Source: Bursaphelenchus xylophilus
Lineage: Eukaryota > Nematoda > Chromadorea > Rhabditida > Aphelenchoididae
Direction: 5' to 3'
Length of the DNA stretch: 64,000 nucleotides
NCBI GenBank assembly: GCA_904066235.2
Contig: CAJFCV020000001.1
Span: forward strand, 1-64,000
How positions within the stretch are numbered: position 1 is the first letter of the stretch; the number at the start of each line of letters is the position of its first letter. Of the stretch, positions 37,498 through 49,743 are shown piece after piece. Under the pieces are notes generated by a model. The model saw only the letters and a program-made list of their open reading frames with translations, was not told the origin of the DNA and did not search any database. The translations under genes were made by a program, and so were the position numbers.

Positions 37498-40400
37498 ATG
37501 GAAGTCGACAGCGATAGAGACTGTTTTCCTCAAGAGGTCCGGCTGATTCCCTGCGGAAAAACGTTCTTTGGTGGAAAAATACCCTTCCAACTGTACAAAT
37601 CGCCTTCAAATGGACTTCATTTGGGGATTGCAAGAAGTAATAGCAAAGCGGTGGATGTGAATGTCACGTTGGGTAAGATTTTGATTTCTTTTTCATGTGT
37701 TTTAGGTAATGGTTTGAAAATTTTTGGCAATGCAACGGAATTTGTGCGGAAAATGGAAGATTTTTTGGTTTCGCTTTTGTGTCTGAGTTTGCAAGGCTGT
37801 TTATGAGGCAATTGCCCGAGAAAATTGCTCTAGCGTCCCCTTCGAGGACCAGTGTAACTAAATTTTTGTTGTTTAGGTAATATTGTTGTTTTTTAGCGAC
37901 AGATCCCGGTTATGGTGATGGAGTTGCTCTGGCGACAGCAAAGATGTCGCTGCTTGGAGGCCGTTCATGTTCCTCGGTCAATTTCATTCCGCAACTTGCA
38001 GCTAACTGTTTCTGCCCAAATAAACGAACTTTGATAAACATTTCTCAGGTAAGCGCTTGTTTTATTTTTTCTTGGCTTTTAGGTACCTACCATCTGCGGA
38101 TAACTAAAACCCCGCTTATTTTCGCTGAATTTTCTCATCTCATTTGCTATTCTTTAGAGTCACACATCATTTACATTCCGAACTCTAAGTGAATCTGCAT
38201 TTCTGAACTTTCTCACCGCCTTGTACAGCTCGCTGCTGTTTCCCGAATTTACTGACGAAAAGTTTCTCAACGAAATCTACAAAATCGCCGAGTTTTCGCA
38301 CGAGTCCGGATGTTTGTTTGAGGAATTGTTGGGCACTGAGCATCATTTGACCAAGCTGATGGATGAACAAAAAACTCGGATCCTGTTCGAAGAAGCCTCG
38401 TTGCTGCGAGAATGTAAGTTCAGTTTCGGCTCTCTCATCAGTTATTTTATATTGCTTTAGCTCCAGTTGGTTCCTGCAATTCGGTTCGGACTTTCCTGAC
38501 CTTAGACTCGATCAAGGCATTCCATTCTCAATATTATAAGCCGTCCAACATCTTCATTACGGTTGTGGGCAATGTGAATTCGTACGATATTCCCTTGTTC
38601 AACTCTTTGACGTTCATTCCGGATCCAAATCCAATCGAGAGGCCATTTTGTAATCTGGAAATACCAAATCCGTCCTGTCACTACGAGAATGTTACGAAGG
38701 TTGCGGGTTTGTCACAAACTGGCGAACCTAGTGTTGTTCTGGGATTCCTGGGCGGAAATGCGAGAGTAAGTGGGCCAAATTTTTGATCAGGAGCTGAAAA
38801 TTAAATATTTACTTTTTTTCTCAATATTTACTTTTTTAATTTTAATGGCTATATTCTTTGTTTTTTTACAGGACATAACTACTCTAACTGCTGCCGAAGT
38901 ATTTGCCAACTATCTTTGCAAGTTTTCCTCGCTTCAATCTGAGTTTTTGCCGGAGTACGCCGCTTCGATTGAGGTGAAGTTGAAGGTTCTGCCAAGATGG
39001 GAAATCAGCGTTGAATTCGATGGTGTTCCTTCGGAAAAGACGAATATGATCGCTGAAAAGTAAGTGTTTTTCTGTCCAATGTAAGCGTAAAGTTCAGATT
39101 CTTAGGACTGGTCAGAGCTCGTGAATTCATCGATCACTCCAGAATAGAATTGGCAGCACTTGATCTCATCCACGAAAATCAACAACGCATTGCCCAGGAT
39201 ACCTTCCAACCCGAACTTTTCGAGAGGATCCGACGATTCCAACAGTATTCGCTGGCGATTGATGACGAATTCGCGCTGGCGAGGAATTTGAATCCGCATG
39301 TCTTTTACGAACACCACGCCAAACAACCGAACGAAGCATGGACCGAGTTTGTGACTGAATGGTTCAACGAGAACTGCGCTGTGCTGGTGGGACTGCCAAC
39401 GAATGCCTCCGAAACTAGGATGGACCCGTGTTTTCAGGTAAAAGGAAAATTTTAAAGGTTTAATTTTGTCTGTTTGTGACTTTCAAGGCTTTGTTTTCAT
39501 GAATTATAGGAGCATATTCGAATATCATGTGAAATGGAAAAGTACGCGAATCAGTCCGAGATTTTCGAAAAGGCTGAGCGCGCCGAGATTCATCTGCTTG
39601 AACATCACGCTGGTCCCAACGAAAACGTCAAAACCAGCGTATTCCCAACTCAACTTCCGTTCAAAGCACACAAAACATGGATCATTGAGGCGGACACGAA
39701 AAGATTGCCAAAGGGAATTGAAGCCTGGAAGAAATTTTTGAACGTGCAGAGCATTCCGACGATATTCCATGAAATTGAGGAGAACAAGAGCGGGTTGAGT
39801 GTAAGGAATCTCTGCTTTTCTATCTTGTCCATGTTGATTCGTTTGAGGGAAGCTGCCGGTTTCTAATCCACTCTTGAAAAAGACATTCTCATTTTTTTCA
39901 CCGGGTCCGGAATGAAAGTTTTTTATCACTTTCTTTCTGCAGATTAAAAAATGATAAAATACAGAGTCTTGCAAAAAACATGTAGGAAATTCGGAGGCTA
40001 TTACCTTCGGCGGTGGCGGCGCAATGACTTCGTAATTGGAATATGTATTTTTAAGCGACATCTCTGGTTTTCGGGGTTAAAATGTGCTACTTCAAAAGGT
40101 CGTGGCGGCCTCAGTTTGTCTTTTAAAATCTAGTCGTCTCATAGAGAAAAATTGATGTCGTTTGAGACTACGTGTGGCAGATACGAAGTCTCTGCTCCGC
40201 AGGATGTTGTAGCCTCCAACTCTTCGCGCTTTTTTAAGACCCTGTAGTGTTACCAAAAAATGTTTCAGGCTTGCTTCAATATCAGACTGGACGACTTTGA
40301 ACCAAATTTGTTGAATTTTGTCCCACTTTTAATAAAGTTGCTTCAAAATTCAGCGGTCTCAACACCGGAAGGGCGATTACTCAAAGAAGAAGTCCTCAGA

Positions 40401-41873
40401 ATACGACTGGATGAGCTTCAGTCATGGTCGACGAAGCTGGTCAATCATGGGAAAATGGGAATGGTGATGATCGAAATAAAACCAAAAGAAAATAACATTG
40501 AGCTTGTCTCAAAGTGGTTCCATCACACTTTAATTTACAGTGTTTTTAGTCAAGACGAGGTGAGATTTTTTTGTTTCTCGTTTTTGTTTTCTTTTTTTTT
40601 AATTTAACGATTTACGTATATTTCAGGTGAAATCCTCAATCCAGCAGCTCCTCTACGAGTCCGTAAAGGCATCCAGCGATCTGAGTGCACTCAACAGCGT
40701 TATTCTAAATCATGTGCAACTTGATTCCGACGATGTCCGACGACGATTCAACCCCGTTTTGTTGGAAAACTTCCATCTGACATGTTTGAACCGAATCATT
40801 GACGAACCTCAGGCGCTTATCGACGAACTGGAGCTGATTAGAAAGAAGGTTATCAACTCACCCATTAATCTGCATATTATTGGCGGTCTTGATGAGATCA
40901 AATTGGAGAAGAAGATGGATTTTGCGGATTTTTTGAAGAAACGATCTGATAATTGCGAAACTGAAGTACTTCAGGTAGGTGTTTTTATTTATTGTTGGTC
41001 CATTCGCCGTTCTAGGTGCGGTCTGAAGAATATTTTTGCCGTTTTCAGATGCGTTTCCCTACTTCAACCCCATTTCACTGGGGTCCGACTTCCGAAACGC
41101 GGCTTTTGGCCAAAGACAACTTGCCAGCCCGATCCTCCCTCTTCGAACGAGCCCACTACAAGACTGAGAGGTTCTCCGAGACCCACGCTGCCATACTGAT
41201 CGTCGCCAATTACGCTTCAATGCCTGGAGGAATTTTCTGGACGGAGTTGGTCAAAATTGGCGCAGCGAATGCGTTGGAGCTCAAATATTCCGTAGAAGAC
41301 GAATGTCTAGAATTGAAGATTGAAGGGAGCTACGAACTCAGAGCGATCAGAGAAGAGGTTTCGGAAAAATTGGTAAGAAATTTTCATATTTTTGTGGGAA
41401 ACATGAAGACTTGCCGGAATATGATTTCTTTTTTTATGATTTTTTAGAAGCGTATTTGCGAAGGCAGGAACGTGGATGAGTTTCTCTTTGAGAGCGCCAA
41501 GAAAACGTCGGTGACCGAAATCATCGAGAATTACTATGAAAATTACAATGAACAATTGATAAATGATTTTATTAACAACATCAAGGAACACGACCTACTG
41601 TAAGTATTCCGTATCTGTTTTATTTTAAGCATGTTTGAGACTCTAGAAAATGGCTAATTGTCTTGTTTCAGGGAATTCATTTCCAAGGTCCTCTCCATGG
41701 AGCGCTCGCAGGCCACAAGGCTGGCCTTCTCCGCCATGTACAAGATCGTCCTGGCCGACAACCCGAGGTCGGTGGTATGCGCGGAATGGAACATCAGCAA
41801 CGAGGATTGGACCTCGAGAGGAGCCTTCCGAACAACGGCATCAAAAATAGATATATCCGACTTGTTATGTTAA
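37498..41873 (+). CDS. M16C-type metalloprotease homologue, zinc motif lost
   Basis: Twelve exons: 37498-37672, 37897-38048, 38158-38413, 38461-38765, 38872-39059, 39098-39437, 39510-39800, 40269-40559, 40627-40974, 41049-41372, 41448-41599, 41672-41873. All phases agree and give 1,007 aa, the usual size of the presequence-protease/C05D11.1-like M16C family (four M16 domains closing as a clam shell). Family landmarks are LTLDSIKAFHSQYYKPSNIF and ITVVGNV in the first domain and the linker NLNPHVFYEHH near the middle. Where active members read DDGLPHTLEH, this protein reads GDGVALATAK (residues 65-74), so both zinc His and the catalytic Glu are missing. I infer a pseudoprotease, perhaps with a binding or regulatory role. 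No mitochondrial presequence is evident. The start ATG is not supported by a clear acceptor, so it could move slightly. Confidence 0.85.
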
Positions 41874-42442
41874 GTTTGTTAAATTATTTGACGGGTAATA
41901 CGAGTAAATGGAATGTATGATTCAAATAGCCTCTGCCAAGTTCGATACGTTGGCGTTCTTGTGAGGGCTCTTGTGAGTTCTCGTCAGGGCCTCGACAACA
42001 CAAACTTTCTTCGGTTCGTATTGTTTCTGATATTTTTGCCGAACCAATGAAATTGCGAAAGAATCAACGGGTATTTACTGTTTTCTCACATGTTATTTTC
42101 CGCTATCAAAGGACGCTGAATTGTGGTTTTGAATCGCACAAAAAAGTTTGGGGTTTGCACGATAAATACAAATTTTAAAGCGCAATTAAAGAGGTCAAAC
42201 GCCAAAACATTCGAGCGGAATTTCTTCGATTCTAAAGTCCAATACTGATGAATGCAGCAATGTTTTTCCTCGGCAGAGCATGGCAACTGAACCCTGATTT
42301 TATGAAAAATAGTGATTTCATGAGCTCGGGGGTTTGTGATGGATCGTAGAGCGTGTTCCATTCGAAAAGTGATAAGAAGTATGTACTTTCCCGCTCCTTT
42401 GAGGCCCTCCCTGTGCAACAGATACGTATGCTCCAGCGGGAC
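41874..42442. other. Intergenic spacer
   Basis: 569 bp between the M16C stop and the FMO TATA box. I see no coding frame with support and no repeat; it presumably holds the 3' end of one gene and upstream control of the next. Confidence 0.5.
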
Positions 42443-42450
42443 TATATAAG
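42443..42450 (+). promoter_or_regulatory. TATA box upstream of FMO
   Basis: TATATAAG lies 57 bp before the FMO start codon, preceded by GC-rich sequence, at the spacing expected for a core promoter with a short leader. Confidence 0.5.
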
Positions 42451-42506
42451 TCGGAGCGGTGGCTGAGCAGTTTATGCTTTTGAAGGGAACTCTCTGATCA
42501 AAAGCA

Positions 42507-44982
42507 ATGAGTAAGAAAACAGTCTGCGTTATTGGCGCCGGAGTCTGTGGATTGCCTGCGGCAAAGTAAGTAGGGGAAAAAATTCATAGAAATTCTTGAT
42601 TGAGGGGACCACTGCAGCTTTTAGGATGTGAGAGCAAAATATCGATAAAGTCCTTTATGTCTTGCCGTAAAAACAAAGGCGGCAAGATTGTAAACAGTAA
42701 AATAATGACAAGAAACCACGTAGAATGTCACTATAACTGTTTCCTGTCGTTATTGCCAGTCAATTATCGGATTTATCGACCAACGACGCTCAGATCCCGT
42801 CAAAGACTTTGTCGAATTTAGACAAAAAAAAATTCGGTCACAACGCACGATTCTTAAGTCGGGTTTCAGTTCCTCTAAATGTTGTATTTAATTTGCAGAT
42901 GGGCAGTCCAATATGGATTTGAACCCACAGTCCTGGAAGCCCAATCCCAGCTCGGTGGACTATGGAATTACAAGGAAGAGGAGACCGAGTTCAGCACGGT
43001 CATGAAGCAGACTGTCATCAACACGTCCAAAGAGATGTCCGCTTATTCGGACTTTGTTCCAAACCCCGAGGACGCCAACTACATGCATCATTCCAGTAAG
43101 TTTCCGAGGGAAGGAGCGAATCCTGTCTTTTAGAACTGTGGAAGTATCTGGATCGATACGCTGAGGTCAACGGGCTGCGGAAGTTCATTAAATTCCGGCA
43201 CTACGTGAAGAATGTTGAAAGGGCAACGGATTACGACCGTACTGGAAATTGGGTCGTGCATTTTACGGACGAGTAAGAATTGCTTTGTCATAGAATGACT
43301 TCACGTTTTATCAACGATCTCGTAGTTTCGAAGCCAACTGAAAATTTTTTACGAATCCTTTTTCCAGCAACGGCTCATCGCAGCAAAAGACGTATAACTT
43401 TGTTCTTGTCTGCACTGGCCATCACGCTACTCCTCACTTCCCGAAGCCCTGGCCGGGGCAAGAGCAGTGGAAGGGCCGAATTGTCCATTCCCATTCCTAC
43501 AAAAAACCCGTTGGCTATGACGACAAGACAGTCCTGGTGGTCGGGATCGGGAACTCAGCCGTTGATGTGGCGTGCGAGCTTTCGCGCAGTGCCCAACAAG
43601 TATACATTTCAACGCGCCGCGGGGCTTGGATTAACGCAAAACACACCAAGAACGGGTATCCCAACGACATGGCTTTTAATCGGCGCTACATCGGGCTAAT
43701 TAAATGGCTTAGTCCCGACTTGCTGAACAAAATGTCGGAGAAGCGCTTTACCGAGTTTTTCGACCACGACGAATATGGTTTGAGACCGAAACATAAAGTG
43801 CTTGCGCAGCATCCGACAATATGCGACGAAATTCACAGTAAGTCTTGCGGACAGAAATAGAATACAATAAAACAACCCAACCTTTGTAGTGAAAACTATA
43901 ATGTTTGTAAGCGCTAAATCTAATCACTAAGAATAATGATAAGCATTTATGGTTGTCTGAAGGAGCCACAACTAATGTAGTAAACGAACGAAAACGGCTT
44001 TTTAGAAGGTTTTCTTGCATGATTCATTGGGAAAACGGCAAAATTATTCTTCGGTTAGGATACCAATTTTTTTCACCATCTTTTTGCAAATGTTCGAGGT
44101 CGGTTATTTTCTTCGCGCAGACCTTGTCATTCCAGCTTAGAAAAATATGGTTAAGGCTTTCTTCCAATTTAATACAAGCACCGCTTTCCTAATATTGTTT
44201 ATCGACTGTTTTCAGACAAGATTAGTTCCGGCACTGTGATTGTCAAAGGAGACATTAAACAGTTCAATGCGACCGGAGTGGTCTTCGAAGACGGTAGCTT
44301 CGCCGATGTCGATGAAGTCGTGCTTTGCACTGGATTCTCATTCTCTTTCCCGTACCTGGACAATGGAAATTTGGTTCCAGTGATTGATAATCGCGTAGAA
44401 CTCTACAAAAAAATGTTCCCTCCGAACTCCGCGGATAAGAACACACTGGCCTGCATTGGGCTGGTCCAGCCGATAGGTTCCATCATGGCTCCGGCCGAGA
44501 TGCAAGTTCGCGTCTTCTACGAACAGGCGTTGGGAAATTTGCAACTTCCCTCCAAAGCCGAAATGCTCCGTGACATAAAGACGAGCAACGAAAACATGCT
44601 CCGCCGCTACATCAACGTCCCACGACATACCATTCAAATTGATTATGTGGATTACATGGATGAAATGTCTTCCATGATTGGGGCCAAACCCCCGTTGACC
44701 AGGTTGTTCTTCACCGACTTTGAGCTGTGGAACAAGTTAATTTTTGGCCCTAATGTGCCCTACGTCTATCGCCTAGCTGGACCCTTTCCATGGCCGGAAG
44801 CGCGAGAAGCGATAATGGGTGTGGAAGAAAGGAGGATCAAAGGAATCCACAAACGGGAAACGCCCAACGACCCGCTGAAGCCCCTGCGCAAAAGTGACGG
44901 AGCCAGTTTGTACACATGGGCCATTGCAGTTCTCGTAGTTTTACTGATTGTTTGGTATTTCAGAGGACTTGTAAATAAATAA
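42507..44982 (+). CDS. fmo: Flavin-containing monooxygenase
   Basis: Exons 42507-42565, 42899-43095, 43134-43272, 43368-43837 and 44216-44982 give 543 aa, typical for an FMO. Landmarks in order: FAD-binding GAGVCG (residues 10-15); QLGGLWNY; the FMO-identifying motif WKGRIVHSHSYKK (166-178), with Trp instead of the usual first Phe; NADPH-binding GIGNSA (191-196); and VVLCTGFSFSFPYL (~323-336). A hydrophobic tail (about 521-539, WAIAVLVVLLIVWYF) fits an ER membrane anchor with the enzyme facing the cytosol. FMOs use NADPH and O2 to oxygenate soft N and S nucleophiles, including xenobiotics. The stop codon overlaps an AATAAA signal. All key motifs are present, so it should be active. Confidence 0.95.
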
Positions 44983-45840
44983 AACTCGCATTAACTAAAA
45001 GTACAAATTGCGTAAATTCTGTTTGACCTACGTTATAAACGTAAAAAATTTCCATTTCACGAAATCCCAGTTGGTTTCATAAAAGACAGGGTGTTTTATA
45101 ACCCCCTCTTTCGTTTTTTCCATCTCACTGAAGGCATTCCCCTTCCCCTTTTCCTTTCTTGGCCGAGATACTGGCCCAGCACCAACCGGCCGCATTCTTC
45201 GGCCACCCGCAGCGAAATGTTTGTATTGAACGTGCTCGGCGTGTCGTCCTCGTCGCCGTGGCCGCGCGGAATTCATGTGTCGGTGTAACAACTACACCGC
45301 GGTGTAGCGTCCTCCGAGTACGACATGATGCACATGCCCAAAAAACGTCTCCGTTAAACGATGCGTGCGGCCGTCGGAATTGCGGCGCCGGTCTTTGTCG
45401 GAAAAACGCCTTAGGCCTTTTGCGAAAGGGGGAAACGACGAGCAGAAACCCAAGCGCCACCCGCTTTTGACGGCGCCTTTGGCCAAAAAAAGGGTTTGCC
45501 GACGAGGCCGTTTTTTCGGTCCGACGCTGCCTCAAAAATGCTTTCGGAAGCTGAAGGAATTCGTTTTTTTTCAAATATTAGGCCACCCGCATGGGCGTGC
45601 GGACCCGTAGCGGCCGTCTGAAGCATGCCAAAAATTCCTTTCTTTGCGTGCAGTCCAAAAATTCCGAAGCCCCTCTCCACGGCACGTAAAGCCGAAAAAA
45701 TGGTGGGATTGAGGCAAAGGGAGATTGATATTAAAGCCGTGGGGGGCAAGTAAAAAGAAGAGCCTGGCGGTGTGAAAGATATAAATATAGCGAAAACGCT
45801 CAAAATGATTTGAACCATACTGGAATTACGGTCAATTTTA
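44983..45840. other. Intergenic region with a GC-rich island
   Basis: 45130-45620 is unusually rich in G+C and CpG for this window. Open frames appear on both strands (for example 45125-45574 minus), but their Arg/Ala-rich products show no domain. A perfect 16-bp palindrome, CTACACCGCGGTGTAG, sits at 45289-45304. It may be a decayed element; I cannot support a gene. Confidence 0.4.
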
Positions 45841-46017
45841 TATTAATTTGTCGGAAAAATAGTGGCGGGTCGTCGCTGCTTGGAATTGTCCATCGCCGCT
45901 CTGCGACGGCTAGCCGCAGCTGGAGGTTTGGACTGCACCCTTTCTTCCACGGGGCGAAGGATTTTGCTGCGACGACCCGCCACTATTATTTTCCCGACAG
46001 ACTGATAACGAAAAACT
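45841..46017. mobile_element. MITE, copy 1 (TCAGTCTGTCGG family)
   Basis: A 177-bp element with ~35-bp terminal inverted repeats flanked by TA. The right end is CCCGACAGACTGA-TA; the left end TATTAATTTGTCGG differs from the other copy's TATCAGTCTGTCGG only by C-to-T and G-to-A changes. No coding capacity. The TA flanks suggest mobilisation by a Tc1/mariner-type transposase. Confidence 0.85.
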
Positions 46018-46141
46018 TGGTAAGAAAAATGCTCTGAAAAATGAATTATTGTCGAAAAATTACCTTCCACACTACAAACGCCTCTTTCGACAAGGTTAAC
46101 CTCCTTCTTCTGTTGGTGTTATAGGCTAATTATCTAACGCT

Positions 46142-49100
46142 ATGATTAGAAAAAAGCGTCAAAGCCTTATCATTACCAAAAAAGAGTATGTCGGATTGAA
46201 TGCTCCACATTCCTATTCTTTTCGTTCTTGCAACCATTCTCTATTTTCGGGGGCAAAACCAATGGACCAAAAAGAAGGAGTGTCGCAGGTAATAATTGAA
46301 TCCAACTGCAAAGTCTTACCGTCTTTTCCGGGCCAAGAAAACGCCGATTCGCTTGCTGATGTTTCAAAAACTCCCCTTTTACTACCCAAAATGTGGCATC
46401 AAATTCAATCTTTTCAAATCCGAATGGAGTTGGTTATCTTGGCAATAGCAATATGCGACACCGCCAGGATTGTGATTACCCCAACATTGATGGAGGACAA
46501 AGTCAAACGCGTTTATGTCCCAACAAGCGATGTGGCCAACGACAGCGTGTTGTTGAAAAAGTTTTACAATAAAAAAATGGTGGAATGGGATCAAAATTAC
46601 AGTTACGTCAACATGCCACTAGCCGTGATGGCTACCATTTTCTTCGGTGAGCTCAAACATTCGTTGCACGTACACCCGGTTTAAGGCTCATTCAGCGACA
46701 AACACGGGCGTAAAGTCCCAATGATTGCGGGGCTTCTGGGGATGTTCGTCGGGAATATGATCTACATTTTTGTTTGGTGGGACAACACCGATTGGCCATT
46801 GGCGTGGCTCTTTCTCGCTGCGGTTTCGAATGGGATTACCGGAGGTTTTCGGATGGTTACGTCCTCCGTAAACGCATATCTATCAGATCAATTCGAAGTG
46901 AAGAGGGTGGTAAGTTCATTGGCAAAGTTTTCGTTTCTGAAAATCCTCGCCGTTTGCATAGCTTTTTCAGCTATCAATCCGAATGATCATCACCTACACT
47001 ATTCTCAATGTCGGCGATCTTATTGGCTCTCAACTGACCAAACTTTTATCCCATCAGTTCCACGAAACCACGGCGGCCTTCGTAATGCAAGCCATCAACC
47101 TCATAGTTCTTTCCTACGTCATTTTCTTCGTTCCGAATATCAAAGACCAACCAAGGGATTACCGCTTTGCAAGGATCGCAAAAGACGGCTTACTTTCGAT
47201 GTGGGCATCGGTAAAGGTGGTAATCAGACAACGTGAAAACTACAACCGAACGTTGTTGTGGCTAACATTCACTTGCGTACTCTTGAATCGGACGGCCTTC
47301 AATGAGGAGAAGGATCTTATTGGAACGTACACTAAACTGGATCCGTTTCACTGGACAACCGATGATTTTGCCGAATATAAATCATACCGGCCTTTCACAC
47401 GTAAGTTTTAGCAAGAGAACCACTCTAAAAATATGGAAGGTGATCTACAAACTTTGTTTTTCAATCCAGTCAGAAGCGGCAAATTCAGTCCGGAGTTAAC
47501 TTTGCACTGAATTTTTGTCTGAACTGAAAAATTTAAAAATCACCTCCCATATTTTCATTATACTGATACCGTCGAAGCGTGGACAGTGCGTGACAGAGAT
47601 GGAGCGGTCAAAAGCGCCTCCGAAAGCATCCAAAAAGCCTTCTGAATACCTCTAAATACCTCTCCTCCAACAGTACAGTGGGGGACCTGATCCAGTTGCA
47701 AAAAACGTACCATTTTGCATCCGGCAAGGATCAAAAATGTGGCAAAATGCTTCCCTCTCCAAGTGAAAAAACTTCGTTTTGAACGGCGCGCCCTTTCCCT
47801 CACAAAAAGAGCGGGCGCGCTTTTGAAATCGGAGTTTTTTCACTTGGAGAGGGAAGGATTTTGCCACATTTTTTGATATTTCCCGGATGCAAAATGATAC
47901 ATTTTTACCACTGGATCAGGTCCTCACTGTAGCGCTCTTTTGAAGACAGAAAGCGACATTAGGCGCTCTCGTCAAAAGAACGGTATTTTTGGGGCCACAG
48001 AAAGAAGTATTTGGCGGGTTTCGGAATGCTTTATTGATGCAATGGAAAACGACTTTGAGCTCGTCGATTTATCACATCGTATTTTCATAGCAAAAACAGT
48101 CGATTTAAGAAATCATTGGTCTGCTCTTTGGCTTATTTATCCTCAAAAAACTGCTAAAACTCAAGGATACAACGATCGTAATTATTGCAACCGTTTCCAT
48201 GGGGATTGATTCGTTATTAATTGGACTAGCCACAAGTTCTTTACTGATCTACATCAGCATGGCGGTCGGTTTTATGCATGCTCTTACCAACCCGCTGATC
48301 TTCACTTTGTACAGCTGTTTAGTTGATGGACAAGAGGTAAGAACGTGAAGATTGAATTGACGAAGCTATCTTTTTATAGACAGGAAGAGTATTCGCTTTG
48401 GACTCTATACTTCAGCAAGTTGCCTCTTTCCTCAAAACCGCGGTTTTGCAGACAATTTACACCCACACTTTGAACTGGTATCAGGTGAGGGTAATTTCAG
48501 CGTGTACTCGAGCGCTCAAAAGTCCTGACAATTTTCGCACCGTGCGAAAGTTCGGGTTTTAGACGTCGCGCCCGCAAATTCGGGTTTGACGCAAGCAAAC
48601 GTGCACGTCGCACGTCAAACTGAGGAGTCCGGTGACCGGAATAGACTCTTCGCTATCGGTTTTTTACATTTCGTCTTGATTTCCAGAGAAAGAGAGAAAA
48701 AAAGACACGTAAAAACGTACTCTCTCGCCCCAAAAATTCCCCATTTCTCCCCCGACAAAACGTTTTTTCGCGTCTTTTTTTGGCAAATTGCCAATCTATT
48801 CACCGGACTGTTTTAGCTTATCTCAGTTTGACGTGCGTCGCTAGTGCAAAAACGGGAAATTACGGCGACAAATGCGAAAAATCCAGCGTGCGGATGGAAT
48901 TGAAAGAAGAATGCACGGTGCGAAAATTCTCGGGACTTTTGAGCGCGGGGTAAGAAAGTTCGCGTCCCCACTTTTCGGGTCGACGACAGTTCGAGTCAAC
49001 ATAAAAACCGATCGACACGCTGCGTAGGGCATGTGGATGCATAAAAAGGGGTTGTAGAAAGTGGCTACGAGGCCTGGCAAAGCCGTTGTACGGTCGGCGG

Positions 49101-49581
49101 ACGCTCCGCAAAGGCTTGACGAAGGCTCTGCTCACTTTTTCTAATATTAGCTATTTATCACTAACGTTAGTTCTCTTTACCCTGAGTTATTGTAACATGT
49201 AAAAGACCAAAATTTGCGGCAAAAAACGAAGATCCGTAACTTTTATCCAGATATTACCGAAGTGAGTATTATGTAAAATACCTCAATAGGTAATATGCCA
49301 TTCTAGGACCCGATCAATCTTATTATTTCCACTAACTCAGCCTCCTCCTTCCCTCCCCCATGCATACGACGACGAACCGAGGCGGTCCATAGTATCGTTG
49401 ACCCGACTGTCGCTGACCCGAAAAGTCGCAGCGCCAAAAAGTTTATCTTGGTCCCCTCAACCATTTTACCCTTCAGGGATTCATCTGGATAATCCTCTCA
49501 GTTATGGCCATAATATCCGCAATTATTATGACCGGTATCCACGTTGTTCTTCACAAGTCAAACCCAGATATTGCCATCTAA
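46142..49581 (+). CDS. SLC46-like MFS transporter
   Basis: Exons 46142-46646, 46686-46909, 46971-47400, 48110-48336, 48380-48484 and 49477-49581 give 531 aa with about 12 hydrophobic segments. The MFS loop motif is present as GSFSDKHGRKVP between TM2 and TM3, spanning the exon 1/2 junction. The long first outer loop before TM2 and FGLFILKKLLKLKD before TM8 recall the SLC46 (proton-coupled folate transporter) family, whose members move folates or other small solutes across plasma or lysosomal membranes; the substrate here cannot be told. A start at 46262 (MDQKEG, 491 aa) is equally possible; the longer N-terminus is rich in basic residues and not family-like. Introns 3 and 5 contain inverted repeats. 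The gene converges on the NXT-like gene, 162 bp between stops. Confidence 0.82.
47656..47935. repeat. Inverted repeat in SLC46 intron 3
   Basis: Arms ~47656-47772 and ~47832-47935: GGACCTGATCCAG pairs with CTGGATCAGGTCC, and CTTCCCTCTCCAAGTGAAAAA with its complement. The loop is GC-rich. It can fold into a hairpin of ~100 bp; probably a non-autonomous element. Confidence 0.75.
48503..48955. repeat. Inverted repeat in SLC46 intron 5
   Basis: Outer arms CGAGCGCTCAAAAGTCCTGA...TTTTCGCACCGTGC (48503-48545) and complement (48911-48950). Inner parts also pair: CGTCGCACGTCAAACTGAG near 48606 with CTCAGTTTGACGTGCG near 48823. The interior is unrelated and carries no gene. Confidence 0.7.
49147..49438 (+). 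repeat. Dispersed ~295-bp repeat, copy A
   Basis: From CTATTTATCACTAACGTTAG to CTGACCCGAAAAGTCGCAGC, in SLC46 intron 5. It matches the reverse complement of 54499-54795 over its whole length with moderate divergence. Confidence 0.8.
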
Positions 49582-49743
49582 CTTGATCATCGGAAGAACC
49601 TTCTCTCTCTTTCAAATTCACAAAAAAAAATTTAAAAGGTATCAAGACGTTAAATAACGTCACCGAACATCTATAACGCATCATTTATAAAAATTTATGA
49701 ACTGTAAAAACATTATTATAACAACAAAACAATAAACATTTCG

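Noticed and set aside
37384..37549. An upstream start at ATG 37384 for the M16C gene
   Set aside because: It is in another frame and hits a stop after ~55 codons; it would need an unsupported extra intron.
45125..45574. A 149-aa minus-strand frame
   Set aside because: Arg/Ala-rich composition typical of antisense frames in GC-rich DNA; overlapping frames of similar length exist on the other strand.
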